Source: Thermohalobaculum sp039821125
GTDB taxonomy: Bacteria; Pseudomonadota; Alphaproteobacteria; Rhodobacterales; Rhodobacteraceae
DNA: 64,000 bases
Direction of reading: 5' to 3'
Assembly: GCA_039821125.1 (NCBI GenBank)
Contig: JBCBOR010000012.1
Span: 19,113-83,112, forward strand
In this document: positions 53,033-61,290 of the stretch, in pieces
How the letters are laid out: each line of letters starts with the position of its first letter
Position numbering within the stretch: the stretch's first letter is position 1
Notes under the pieces: model-generated
Told to the model about the DNA's origin: nothing
Databases searched by the model: none
Seen by the model: only the letters and a program-made list of their open reading frames with translations
Program-made: the position numbers and the translations under genes

Positions 53033-53790
53033 CTGCAAAAGCGACGCGAGAGGAACTGCTGATCTCGGTGCTGGCCGACATGCTGTCCGAGGACCGGCAC
53101 GTCGCGGTTGGTGCCGCCACGCCGATCCCCGGGGCAGCGGCCTTGCTGGCAAAGGCGGAGAAGGCTGAACGCCCGGCAGCGCACGGCGGCGGTCGCATGC
53201 AAGTGACCATCATTCACTCGCGACGGCACAACCCCTTTACCGCCGGATCGCGTGAACTGTTCGACTTGGCCGCCCGAGGCGCAATCGACAGCTTCTTCCT
53301 TGGCGGCGTGCAGATCGACGGACAGGCCAACATCAATCTTGTTGGGATTGGCGGCTATCCCACTCTAAAGAAACGCTTTCCCGGCTCCTTCGGCTCTGCA
53401 CTGATGTACTATGTCGTGCCGAAAGTGATCCTTTTCCGAGAGGAACACTCGCCGCGCACGCTGGTCGAGAAAGTCGATTTCGTCTCGGCCCCCGGTGTCT
53501 CGGAGCCCGGCGTGCATCGGCCCGGCGGCCCCCACGCGCTGGTGACCGGTCGGGCGATTTTTGATTTCGGCAGGAACACCGGGCGCTTCCGCCTCAGGAC
53601 AGTCCATGCGGGCGAGACGGCGGACAGCATCCGCGGGGCGACGGGCTTTGCCTTTGACGAGCCGGTCGAGGTGCCAGAGACACCTGCCCCGACGCCGGAA
53701 CGCCTCGCGCGGATACGCGGCGAGATCGCGCCGAAGATCAACGAGTTCTATCCCGAATTCGCCAGCCGTGTCTGGGGCTTGGCGGCGTAA
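53029..53790 (+). CDS. CoA-transferase-fold subunit B (IpdB-like), catalytic Glu not evident
   Basis: A 253-residue COG2057 protein. It carries FFLGGVQIDGQANINLVGIGGYPTLKKRFPGSFG and VEKVDFVSAPG, shared with IpdB/GctB-type subunits. The beta-subunit glutamate motif of true family I CoA-transferases is not found; its expected region reads VTIIHSRRHNPFTAG. IpdAB also lacks it and works as a ring-opening hydrolase, so this pair may be a hydrolase rather than a transferase. Confidence 0.82.
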   Translation: MTAKATREELLISVLADMLSEDRHVAVGAATPIPGAAALLAKAEKAERPAAHGGGRMQVTIIHSRRHNPFTAGSRELFDLAARGAIDSFFLGGVQIDGQANINLVGIGGYPTLKKRFPGSFGSALMYYVVPKVILFREEHSPRTLVEKVDFVSAPGVSEPGVHRPGGPHALVTGRAIFDFGRNTGRFRLRTVHAGETADSIRGATGFAFDEPVEVPETPAPTPERLARIRGEIAPKINEFYPEFASRVWGLAA

Positions 53791-53813
53791 CTTTATCTCG
53801 ATGGAGGCCTCTT

Positions 53814-55010
53814 ATGGGCGCGCTTGACGGCGTCAAAGTGATCGATCTGACCCGGGTCCTCGGCGGCCCCTTCTGCACGCAATGGCTTGCCGATCACGGC
53901 GCCGAGGTGATCAAGGTCGAACCGCCCCACGGTGATGATGTTCGCCACTGGGGCCCTCCGTTCGATGAGGAGATCGGTGCGGCCTCGTACTTTCTCGGCA
54001 TCAACCGCAACAAACGGGGAATTGCCCTGGATCTGAGGATGCCCGAAGGCAAGGTGGCTCTGTTTAAGATGCTTGAGCAAGCCGATGTTTTGATTGAGAA
54101 TTTCAAGCCCGGCTCAATGGAAAAATGGGGTATGGGCTATGATGACGTGCTCTCGGAGAGGTTCCCCCGCCTGATCCATGCCAAGGTCTCGGGCTTCGGC
54201 GCCGATGGACCGTTGGGCGGATTGCCCGGGTACGACGCAGTGATCCAGGCCCAGGCCGGGATGATGAGCGTCAACGGTGTTCCGGGCGGCGGGCCGACCC
54301 GCCTCGGCATCGCCATTGTCGACATTGCGACCGGTATGGCCGCGGCCATCGGGATCAACATGGCGCTCTATGAGCGGTCGAAATCCAGCCGCGGCCAATT
54401 CATTGAAACCTCGCTGTATGATACCGGGGTTTCGTTACTATTTCCTCACTACGCCAACTATTTCCTGTCCGGTAAAACGCCGGTTATCACCGGCAACCGG
54501 CATACCAATCTCTCGCCGTATGACAGCTATCCGACCCGTACCTGCGACGTCTTTATCGCGGGCGGGAATGACGGCCAGTTCCGCCGGATGTGCGAGGTGC
54601 TCGGCGTGTTAGATCTGGCTGAACACCCTGATTTTCTTCACAATTCCGGACGGCTCACCCATCAGGAGGCACTGCGTGATCGCCTTGCCCCGTTGATGGC
54701 CGAATGGGATGGCGAGGAGCTGGCCCATGCCCTGATGAAGGCAGGCGTGCCGGCAGGACCGGTGCTGACCGTGCCCGAGGTGATGGAGGCCGAACAGACA
54801 CGCGTTCGCGAAATGGCTATTGATATCAATGGCTTCCGAACGACAGGCAATCCGATCAAGATGTCCCGGACGCCCGCCAAGGCCGATCGCAAGAAGCCGC
54901 CGAAATTCGGTGAGGAGACCCGCGCTGTCCTGGCGGAAATCGGATATTCGCAAGACGAGATCGAGGCGATGATCACCGCGGGCGCCGCGCTGGACAGGCC
55001 GAAATCGTGA
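53814..55010 (+). CDS. CaiB/BaiF family III CoA-transferase
   Basis: A 398-residue family III CoA-transferase with VIDLTRVLGGPFCTQWLADHGAEVIKVE, NRNKRGIALDLR, ENFKPGSMEKWG and the catalytic aspartate D141 in LPGYDAVIQAQAG. It is more canonical than the one at 45304. GGAGG precedes the ATG. It follows the IpdAB-like pair by 23 bp, and all three are likely co-transcribed. A tandem 11-bp repeat array begins 34 bp after its stop codon. Confidence 0.93.
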   Translation: MGALDGVKVIDLTRVLGGPFCTQWLADHGAEVIKVEPPHGDDVRHWGPPFDEEIGAASYFLGINRNKRGIALDLRMPEGKVALFKMLEQADVLIENFKPGSMEKWGMGYDDVLSERFPRLIHAKVSGFGADGPLGGLPGYDAVIQAQAGMMSVNGVPGGGPTRLGIAIVDIATGMAAAIGINMALYERSKSSRGQFIETSLYDTGVSLLFPHYANYFLSGKTPVITGNRHTNLSPYDSYPTRTCDVFIAGGNDGQFRRMCEVLGVLDLAEHPDFLHNSGRLTHQEALRDRLAPLMAEWDGEELAHALMKAGVPAGPVLTVPEVMEAEQTRVREMAIDINGFRTTGNPIKMSRTPAKADRKKPPKFGEETRAVLAEIGYSQDEIEAMITAGAALDRPKS

Positions 55011-55044
55011 CCCGGGCCGCGCTGATGGGGCCGGGATTCCCTCC

Positions 55045-55117
55045 GTATGGCAGGCGTATGGCACCTGTATGGCTGGCGTACCGCTTGCGTATGGCAACCG
55101 TCCCGCATCTGTATGGA
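55045..55117 (+). repeat. Seven-unit 11-bp tandem array (GTATGGC core)
   Basis: The 7-mer GTATGGC starts at 55045, 55056, 55067 and 55089, with GTATGGA at 55111. The two missing steps (55078 and 55100) are occupied by degenerate GTACCGC and GTCCCGC. All seven are spaced exactly 11 bp, with variable 4-bp linkers. The unit is not a multiple of three and lies between genes, so it is not protein driven. It sits just upstream of the fluoroacetate dehalogenase-like gene. Confidence 0.85.
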
Positions 55118-55145
55118 CACAAAGTCGACGAAAATACCCGCGCAG

Positions 55146-56021
55146 ATGTTTGGTAATTTTAACGACACTTTCATCGATGTGTCCGAAGCTCGGATCCGTG
55201 TTCGTCATGGGGGCTCGGGCCCGCCGATCCTGTTCCTGCATGGCAACCCGCAGACCTCGGCGATCTGGCGGCATGTCGCCCCGGCGATGGCCGTGCACTA
55301 TACATGCGTCTGCCCGGATCTTCGCGGATACGGGTTCTCGTCAAAGCCGCCGGGCGGTGAGAACCACGTGAACTATACCAAGCGGGCCATGGCGAATGAC
55401 ATGGTCGAGGTCATGGCGGCGCTCGGACATGAGCGCTTCCTGCTCTGCGGTCATGACCGGGGCGGGCGCGTCGCGCATCGGCTTGCCTATGACCATGCGG
55501 ATCGGGTTGCGCGCATCGCAGTGCTGGACATCGCGCCGACGCGGGAGATGTACGCGGGCACCAACGATGCCTTTGCCCGTGCCTATTGGCACTGGTTCTT
55601 CATGATCCTTCCGCATCCGATGCCCGAGGACATGATGGCCGCCGATCCTGACCGGTTCTGGTTGACCAAATGCGGGCGTCAGGGCGGCGACACGGCGATC
55701 TTCGGCGAGGCGTTGGAGGAATACCTCACGGCGTTTCGCGATCCCGAGACGATCCGGGGATCCTGCGAGGATTACCGGGCTGCTGCGACCATCGATATCG
55801 AGCACGACAATGCCGAGACTGGCAAGCTGCCCATGCCATTGCTGTGTCTGTGGGGCGCGCACGGTGCGATCGACAGGTGCTTTGATCCGCTGACGGAATG
55901 GCGCAAGCGGGCCGAGGATGTGCGGGGCCACGCCCTGCCCTGCGCACACTACATGCCCGAGGAAATCCCGGATCAGATCACGGCGCATCTGCGTGACTTC
56001 TTCGCGCCCGGACTGGCGTGA
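55146..56021 (+). CDS. Fluoroacetate dehalogenase-like alpha/beta hydrolase
   Basis: A 291-residue hydrolase with every active-site residue known from fluoroacetate dehalogenase RPA1163: nucleophile D104 with R105 and R108 (GHDRGGRVAHR), D128 (VLDIAPT), the halide pocket H149/W150 (YWHWFF) and Y210 (CEDYRA), and base H268. RPA1163 also hydrolyses other haloacetates, so chloro- or bromo-acids are possible substrates. ATG 55146 matches the family's MF start; ATG 55113 lies inside the last repeat unit. The 11-bp repeat array is immediately upstream. Confidence 0.88.
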   Translation: MFGNFNDTFIDVSEARIRVRHGGSGPPILFLHGNPQTSAIWRHVAPAMAVHYTCVCPDLRGYGFSSKPPGGENHVNYTKRAMANDMVEVMAALGHERFLLCGHDRGGRVAHRLAYDHADRVARIAVLDIAPTREMYAGTNDAFARAYWHWFFMILPHPMPEDMMAADPDRFWLTKCGRQGGDTAIFGEALEEYLTAFRDPETIRGSCEDYRAAATIDIEHDNAETGKLPMPLLCLWGAHGAIDRCFDPLTEWRKRAEDVRGHALPCAHYMPEEIPDQITAHLRDFFAPGLA

Positions 56022-56032
56022 CGGGACGGCCC

Positions 56033-57112
56033 ATGTCCAGCCTGATTGATCCGATCGCGGGAACGCTGCGCATTCTGATCGGCCTCGCGGTGGTCGGGAT
56101 CGCCGGGTACACCGGCTTCTCGCACAGCAGCCCCTGGATCGTGCTGATCTATGCGCCCGTATTCACGGTGCTCTACGCGCTGGGCAAGTGGCGGGCCTGG
56201 CGTGTCCTGCTGCGCGAACGCGGACCGCTGGACATCGTGAAGGCGATCGCAGCGACACTGCCAATCCAGGCCGTGGTCTTCGGAGTGTGTTATCTGGTCG
56301 GGCTTGGCCTTGGGCGGTTGCTCGCACCGGACGAGATCGCGCCGGGCATCACGCCTGCCGACTGGTGGCTGGCGGCGCAACTGCTGTTTGGCGCAGGCGC
56401 CGCAACCGCGGTGATCATCGCGCGTGAGCATGACAAGCCGGATCCGCTGGCCGAGCACCTTGAAGCCCTGTCGGCCCTCGCCAAGCATGCGGACCCGGAA
56501 AAGCCGGGCTATGGCATACCCGATGAGGATGAGATGTCCACACCGCTCGACCCGGCACCGCTGACCGAGGAGACGTTCTTCATCGCCCCGCATTACAGTC
56601 ACAAGACGCCCGGCGATACGGACGATGGTGAGGCCCTGCCCCGTGCCGCGCGCACCACGCCAGAGATGATCGCAGAGGCAGAAGCGCGGCTGGGTGTGGT
56701 CTTCCCCGACCTTCTGCGACGCCTTTATGCCCGGCAGAACGGGGGCTATGTCGGGTGGCTGTTCGTGCCCGCGACCGAGACCCCGCGCCCGGTTGACGAG
56801 GATTGGCGCGGGGCGTTCGCCATCGACTATTCGGACCTCGTGCCATTGGAACGCCTGAGGACCCTGAAGGACAGCTATCTGGATTTCACAGATCCCGACG
56901 ACGACGAGGCCATGACCCGCATACCCGGGAATGCGGATCGGATGATCGTTCTGGCGCAGCGCTATATGGACACGACGTATCTGGACTATTCCCGGCCCGG
57001 ACCGCCACGTGTCGGATTGGTCGACTTCGACGGCGGATCGGAGCCGGATGTCTTCTTCGACGATTTCGAGACCTTCTTCGCCGCCCTGCGACGCGAGGCA
57101 GGTGAGGACTGA
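56033..57112 (+). CDS. Membrane protein with C-terminal SMI1/KNR4-like domain
   Basis: A 359-residue protein with four hydrophobic helices in the first 130 residues (about 10-28, 34-50, 72-96 and 112-130). A charged linker follows, then a cytosolic SMI1/KNR4 (SUKH-type) domain from about residue 200, marked by AEARLGVVFPDLLRRLYARQNGGYVGWLFVP. SUKH domains often serve as toxin immunity proteins, but also occur in general regulators. No toxin gene is adjacent. A GTG at 56018 overlapping the previous stop is an alternative start. Confidence 0.75.
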   Translation: MSSLIDPIAGTLRILIGLAVVGIAGYTGFSHSSPWIVLIYAPVFTVLYALGKWRAWRVLLRERGPLDIVKAIAATLPIQAVVFGVCYLVGLGLGRLLAPDEIAPGITPADWWLAAQLLFGAGAATAVIIAREHDKPDPLAEHLEALSALAKHADPEKPGYGIPDEDEMSTPLDPAPLTEETFFIAPHYSHKTPGDTDDGEALPRAARTTPEMIAEAEARLGVVFPDLLRRLYARQNGGYVGWLFVPATETPRPVDEDWRGAFAIDYSDLVPLERLRTLKDSYLDFTDPDDDEAMTRIPGNADRMIVLAQRYMDTTYLDYSRPGPPRVGLVDFDGGSEPDVFFDDFETFFAALRREAGED

Positions 57113-57221
57113 CGCGGCCCGCACCGCCGGGCCAGAGACGAGATTACCAGCGTGATCGCCTGCTGCTTGCATCACCCTGCGCGCGGCGCGAGAAAGAAGC
57201 CAACAAATCGGGAGGTCCTTC

Positions 57222-59303
57222 ATGTCCGACGTCATGCGCTACGAGATCGACGGCGAAATCGCGGTGATCACGATCCATTCGCCTCCGGTGAATGCGCTCA
57301 GCCATGCGGTTCGCAGCGGCATCGCCGAGGGGCTGGACCGGGCCGTCACGGACGCGGCGGTCAAGGCGGTGGCATTGCTCTGCGACGGGCGGACGTTCTT
57401 TGCGGGCGCTGACATCTCGGAATTCGGCAAACCGCCGCAGTCGCCCAACCTGCGCGAGGTGCACGAGCAGATGGAGGCCTGCCCCAAGCCTCTGGTCGCC
57501 GGGGTCTTCGGGACGACGCTGGGCGGCGGGTTGGAGACGGCGCTTGCGTGCCACTACCGGGTCGCCGTTCCAAACGCGCGCGTGGGTCTGCCGGAAGTCA
57601 AGCTGGGCATTCTGCCGGGCGCGGGCGGCACGCAGCGCCTGCCCCGCCTGATCGGGGCCGAGCGCGCGATCGACCTGATCTGTACCGGTGACATGCTGGG
57701 CGCGACGGAGGCATTCGAGCTGGGCGTGGTCGATTCGCTCGCCACCGGCGATCTGCGCGAAGACACCATCGCCTTTGCCCGCAAGCTTCTGTCCGCGAAC
57801 GCCGAGCTTGTGAAGGTGCGCGACCGGTCGGACAAGATCGCCGATACGGATCCTGCGATTTTCGACCAGGCGCGCGCCTTCTGGGCCAAGAAGAAGCGCG
57901 GGTTTCTGGCACCGCAGAACTGCATTGGCGCGGTCGAGGCCTCGACCAAGCTGCCCTTCGACGAGGGCATGGCCCGCGAGCGGGAGCTGTTCGAAGAGTT
58001 GATGGCGAGCGATCAGTCCGCCGCTCAGCGCCACTTCTTCTTTGCCGAACGTGCCGCGAACAAGATCCCGGATGTGCCCGCCGACACGGCCACGCGCGAA
58101 ATCGCCACCGCCGCCGTGCTGGGCGCAGGAACGATGGGCGGCGGGATTGCCATGAACTTCCTGAACGCCGGGATCCCCGTGACAATTGTCGAGCGCGAGC
58201 AGGAGGCGCTGGACCGCGGGATTGCCATCATCCGCCGCAACTATGAGAACACGGCCAAGAAGGGCCGGATCAGCGAGGCCGATGTCGAGACGCGCATGGG
58301 GCTGCTGACAGGGACTCTGAGCCTCGATGATGTGGCCAGCGCCGACATCGTGATCGAGGCGGTGTTCGAGAACATGGCGGTGAAGAAGGAGATCTTCACG
58401 GATCTCGACCGCATCTGCAAGGCGGGCGCGATTCTGGCGACCAACACCTCCACCCTGGACATCGACGAGATCGCTGCGGTCACCGGACGGCCCGAGGATG
58501 TGATCGGCCTGCATTTCTTCAGCCCCGCCAATGTGATGCGCCTGTTGGAGGAAGTGCGCGGCGCCAAGACTGCCCCCGATGTGATCGCCACCTGCATGAA
58601 GCTGGCCAAGCGCATCGGCAAGGTGCCCGTTCTGGTCGGTGTCTGCCATGGCTTTGTCGGCAACCGGATGCTGCACGCCTATTTCGACCAGGCCTTCGCC
58701 CTTCTGTACGAAGGCTGTCAGCCCGCCGATGTCGATGGTGCGCTCTACGACTTCGGCATGGCGATGGGCCCGTTTGCCATGTCGGATCTGGCGGGGCTGG
58801 ATGTGAGCTGGCGCATCCGCCAGGAAAAGGGCGAGACCAACGCCATCGCGGATCGGATTTGCGAGCTTGGCCGGTTCGGCCAGAAGACCGGCGGCGGGTA
58901 TTATGATTATCTCGAAGGCTCGCGCACGCCGGTGCCGAATGCCGAGGTGACCGCGATCATCGAGGAGGAAGGTCGCCGACTTCACAACCAGCGCCGCGAG
59001 ATCGATCGGGATGAGATCGTGGAACGCACCATGCTGGCGCTGGTGAACGAAGGCGCGAAGATCCTCGACGAAGGCATCGCGCTGCGCGCCTCGGATATCG
59101 ATGTCGTCTATGTCTACGGCTACGCCTTCCCGGTCTACCGCGGCGGGCCGATGTTCTGGGCCGACCAGATGGGTCTTTCAACGGTTCTCGAGAAGATCAA
59201 AGGCTTTCACGCCGCGGGGTACGGCGATGTCTGGGAACCAGCCCCGCTGATCGAACGGCTGGTGGCCGAGGGCAAAAGCTTCAAGGATTACGACGCGGCT
59301 TGA
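57222..59303 (+). CDS. Enoyl-CoA hydratase/3-hydroxyacyl-CoA dehydrogenase fusion (FadB/FadJ type)
   Basis: A 693-residue beta-oxidation enzyme. The N-terminal crotonase domain (1-190) has the oxyanion loop FFAGADISEF and both catalytic glutamates E105 (GGGLETALAC) and E125 (GLPEVKLGILPGAGG). The central NAD domain starts at VLGAGTMGGGIAM (about 300), with IGLHFFSPANVM supplying the catalytic His. Two C-terminal HAD domains follow, ending with YGYAFPVYRGGPMFWADQ. GGGAGG precedes the ATG. The thiolase partner is not in the window. Confidence 0.94.
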   Translation: MSDVMRYEIDGEIAVITIHSPPVNALSHAVRSGIAEGLDRAVTDAAVKAVALLCDGRTFFAGADISEFGKPPQSPNLREVHEQMEACPKPLVAGVFGTTLGGGLETALACHYRVAVPNARVGLPEVKLGILPGAGGTQRLPRLIGAERAIDLICTGDMLGATEAFELGVVDSLATGDLREDTIAFARKLLSANAELVKVRDRSDKIADTDPAIFDQARAFWAKKKRGFLAPQNCIGAVEASTKLPFDEGMARERELFEELMASDQSAAQRHFFFAERAANKIPDVPADTATREIATAAVLGAGTMGGGIAMNFLNAGIPVTIVEREQEALDRGIAIIRRNYENTAKKGRISEADVETRMGLLTGTLSLDDVASADIVIEAVFENMAVKKEIFTDLDRICKAGAILATNTSTLDIDEIAAVTGRPEDVIGLHFFSPANVMRLLEEVRGAKTAPDVIATCMKLAKRIGKVPVLVGVCHGFVGNRMLHAYFDQAFALLYEGCQPADVDGALYDFGMAMGPFAMSDLAGLDVSWRIRQEKGETNAIADRICELGRFGQKTGGGYYDYLEGSRTPVPNAEVTAIIEEEGRRLHNQRREIDRDEIVERTMLALVNEGAKILDEGIALRASDIDVVYVYGYAFPVYRGGPMFWADQMGLSTVLEKIKGFHAAGYGDVWEPAPLIERLVAEGKSFKDYDAA

Positions 59304-59312
59304 GCGCTTTGC

Positions 59313-60116
59313 TTATCCGCTCTTAGCCCTCAACCAGCTCTTGGGATCCGCGCGCAGGGCAGCCCATTCCGCATGCTCGCGCAGCGGCGCAAAGTCCGGG
59401 TCGAGATCTGCCGTGTCGAGTCGGAAGGTACGGCTATAGCCCGTCCGCTCGGACAGCGCTGTGACCAGCAGTCGTGCGGTCGTCTCCAAGGCGGCATCGA
59501 TCTGACCGGCGAGAACCTGCAACCGTGCGGTCTGGATCTCATGCGCCATGGCGTTGCCGTGGTTTGGCGTCAGGTCGCGATGCCGCGCCAACGCCTCATT
59601 AGGTCTGCCGCGCCGCGCAAGAACGTCGATCAAGGCCGCCGGCCCGGCATAGGCAAAGGCCGACATGGTCATCTTCGGAAGTCCGCGCTCGGCCAGAACG
59701 CACACCCGCCGGAAAATGTGCTCGGCCAGATCGAGCTTGTCGGTCTCGGCGGCGAACCCGCCGAGATGCATCAGCAGCCCCGGCTGATCCCAATAGCCGA
59801 CCGCCCGGTTACCCAGCAGAGCCAGAGCGTCTTCACGCTTGTTGGCCTGAGACAACTGGGCGAATGCCCGCCAGTTTTTGTTCCACCATGTCTGAGCGTC
59901 GAGCGCAGATTTCGCCGTGCCGGCCTCAGGCGTGTTTTTCCAGAGGGCTCGGCGCGGGCGCAGGAGAACGGCCGCCTCGTATGAGCACCCTGCCCCAGCG
60001 AGAGCGATACCGAGAGCGGTTGCGGCGCTGTCCGATGCGGGGTCCCGCTGCACTACCGCCCGGAGCTTGGCGATACCGGGTGCATCGTCCAGTGGGAACT
60101 TGATCAACCGGTCCAC
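59313..60116 (-). CDS. Hypothetical helical (TPR-like) protein
   Basis: A 267-residue soluble protein of repeated helical pairs with Ala/Leu/Tyr spacing like tetratricopeptide repeats (for example AATALGIALAGAGCSYEAAVLL and PAALIDVLARRGRPNEALARHRD). No signal or membrane segment is present. The GTG at 60116 is preferred, with GAGAGGG upstream; the frame opens at a TTG at 60179. It is convergent with the beta-oxidation fusion gene, 9 bp apart. Family not recognised. Confidence 0.65.
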   Translation of the reverse strand: MDRLIKFPLDDAPGIAKLRAVVQRDPASDSAATALGIALAGAGCSYEAAVLLRPRRALWKNTPEAGTAKSALDAQTWWNKNWRAFAQLSQANKREDALALLGNRAVGYWDQPGLLMHLGGFAAETDKLDLAEHIFRRVCVLAERGLPKMTMSAFAYAGPAALIDVLARRGRPNEALARHRDLTPNHGNAMAHEIQTARLQVLAGQIDAALETTARLLVTALSERTGYSRTFRLDTADLDPDFAPLREHAEWAALRADPKSWLRAKSG

Positions 60117-60286
60117 AGGTCCCTCTCGTGGTTGGAGTTCTGATTTTGAAAAGCTCTCACGACGATGCGCAGGGATCAATTACCGGCATCCGGTCAGAGT
60201 GACATCATGTCAGGTGCATGGCGCTGTTCACGGACCGGTCGCTTGCGTAAAGATTTCGTAAAACGACAGACATGAGAGGATCCCGG

Positions 60287-61264
60287 ATGCGCGCGCTGCT
60301 TTGCAAGGAACACGGCCTGCCCGAGACATTGGTGGTCGCGGAGGTCGCGGTGCCCGAGCCTGGTCCCGATCAGGTGCGCATTACCGTGCATGCGGCGGGT
60401 GTGAACTTCCCCGATTTTCTGATCATCCAGGACAAGTATCAGTTCAAGCCGGATCTTCCCTTCGCGCCCGGCGGCGAATTGGCAGGCGTGATTTCTGCCG
60501 TGGGAGATGGGGTCACAGGGCTGGCCGTGGGTGACCGGGTTATGGCCTCGACCATCTCGGGCGCCTTCGCCGAGGAAGTCGTGGCCGACGCCAACAAGAC
60601 CCAGAAGATCCGCGACGAGATCGACTTCAAGACGGCCTCGGCGGTGAACATCGTCTATGGCACTTCCTATCACGCGCTGTTCGACCGCGGCGCGATGCTG
60701 GCAGGCGAGACCGTGCTTGTGCTGGGGGCAGCGGGCGGCGTCGGTCTGGCGACGGTGGAGCTTGCCAAGGCGGGCGGTGCGACGGTGATCGCGGCGGCCT
60801 CGTCCGACGCGAAACTGGCGGTCTGCAAAGATCGCGGGGCCGATCATCTGCTGAACTACGGCGAAGGCGATTTCCGCGCCAAGCTGAAGGAGATCTGCCC
60901 GGACGGGCCGGACATCATCTACGATCCGGTGGGCGGCGAGATGACCGAACAGGCCTTCAGGTCCATCGGCTGGCGCGGGCGGCATCTGGTGATCGGCTTT
61001 GCCGCAGGCGATATCCCGAAGATCCCGCTGAACCTGGCGCTGCTGAAGCAGGCCTCGCTGGTCGGGGTGTTCTGGGGCGCCTACACGCGCAAGGAGCCGG
61101 ATGCCTATCAGAACGACATGAACACGCTGATGAACTGGATTGTCGAAGGCAGGATCACGCCGATGGTCTCGGGCACGTATCCGCTGGCCGAGGGGGGCAA
61201 AGCCATCCGGCACATCGCCGACCGCAAGGCGATCGGCAAACTGGTGGTCGAGCCGCAGACCTGA
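60287..61264 (+). CDS. NADPH:quinone oxidoreductase (zinc-independent MDR family)
   Basis: A 325-residue medium-chain reductase of the quinone oxidoreductase group. It has the GroES-like N-domain (VNFPDFLIIQDKYQF, FAPGGELAGVI) and the NADPH-binding LVLGAAGGVGLATVELAKA; catalytic zinc ligands are absent. Substrates could be quinones or alpha,beta-unsaturated carbonyl or acyl-CoA compounds. ATG 60287 follows AGAGGA at 8 bp; an ATG at 60272 is in frame. It is 26 bp from the serine hydrolase gene. Confidence 0.9.
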   Translation: MRALLCKEHGLPETLVVAEVAVPEPGPDQVRITVHAAGVNFPDFLIIQDKYQFKPDLPFAPGGELAGVISAVGDGVTGLAVGDRVMASTISGAFAEEVVADANKTQKIRDEIDFKTASAVNIVYGTSYHALFDRGAMLAGETVLVLGAAGGVGLATVELAKAGGATVIAAASSDAKLAVCKDRGADHLLNYGEGDFRAKLKEICPDGPDIIYDPVGGEMTEQAFRSIGWRGRHLVIGFAAGDIPKIPLNLALLKQASLVGVFWGAYTRKEPDAYQNDMNTLMNWIVEGRITPMVSGTYPLAEGGKAIRHIADRKAIGKLVVEPQT

Positions 61265-61290
61265 GGCGCTGTTGCGAGAGGAAAACGCGG

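Noticed and set aside
55047..55145. N-terminal extension of the fluoroacetate dehalogenase-like protein through the repeat array
   Set aside because: The 11-bp unit is not a multiple of three and the extension has no counterpart in the family, which starts at MF.
57144..58985. Long minus-strand open frame of 613 codons
   Set aside because: It mirrors the beta-oxidation fusion gene on the opposite strand and is a by-product of high GC content.
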